Source: JAYVIQ01 sp043770215 (GTDB taxonomy: Bacteria > Bacteroidota > Bacteroidia > Cytophagales > JAAEPT01). Taken from it: 5,774 bases of DNA. A program made the translations under genes and the position numbers. The stretch is from NCBI GenBank assembly GCA_043770215.1, contig JAYVIQ010000083.1, positions 1 to 5,774 of the forward strand, in the 5' to 3' direction. The notes beneath the pieces were generated by a model that was not told where the DNA came from, did no database searches, and saw only the letters and a program-made list of their open reading frames with translations. Positions 5,774 to 5,774 of this stretch are shown in pieces (position 1 is the first letter of the stretch; each line of letters opens with the position of its first letter).

Positions 5774-5774
5774 T

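Noticed and set aside
1..5774. Mobile element, CRISPR array, toxin-antitoxin or defence cassette
   Set aside because: There are no transposase or integrase motifs, no regularly spaced repeats and no paired small genes; every substantial gene fits housekeeping or envelope functions.

Overview
The window looks like chromosomal core sequence from an AT-rich member of the Bacteroidota, most likely the Flavobacteriia. The main evidence is the gene run miaB, a sensorless sigma-54 activator with a Fis-type helix-turn-helix, lptE, a lysine-rich helical-repeat protein, and secG. I recognise this order, from memory, as typical of flavobacteria. Weak or absent Shine-Dalgarno sequences, TTG starts and A-rich leaders before start codons agree with that assignment.

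Layout on the plus strand: a 5'-truncated miaB (tRNA methylthiotransferase) occupies the left edge to 1208. A 170-bp gap follows and holds a GC-richer, hairpin-forming element (about 1247-1340) that resembles the dispersed intergenic repeats of Bacteroidota. Next is a tight cluster: the sigma-54 activator (1379-2665), lptE (2658-3173), the helical-repeat protein (3167-4414) and secG (4416-4775). Neighbours in it overlap by 8 and 7 nt or are 1 nt apart, which indicates one translationally coupled operon. A strong intrinsic terminator (4796-4824) closes it.

The rest of the 305-bp gap to 5080 is very AT-rich. I found no gene there, only small inverted repeats. On the minus strand lies a stand-alone ribA (GTP cyclohydrolase II, 5081-5653). 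At the right edge is the last 22 codons of another minus-strand reading frame (5705-5773), 51 nt upstream of ribA and possibly co-transcribed with it.

Functionally, the plus-strand operon joins a bacterial enhancer-binding protein to two envelope-biogenesis parts: the LptE lipoprotein of the LPS translocon and the SecG subunit of the Sec translocase. That suggests coordinated envelope control, but no target promoter is visible here. miaB and ribA are housekeeping genes for tRNA modification and riboflavin synthesis. I see no mobile element, CRISPR array, phage gene or defence system, and no convincing undescribed system. The points most worth checking are the repeat element that creates a false N-terminal extension on the activator, the sensorless activator within an envelope operon, and the end of the secG operon.
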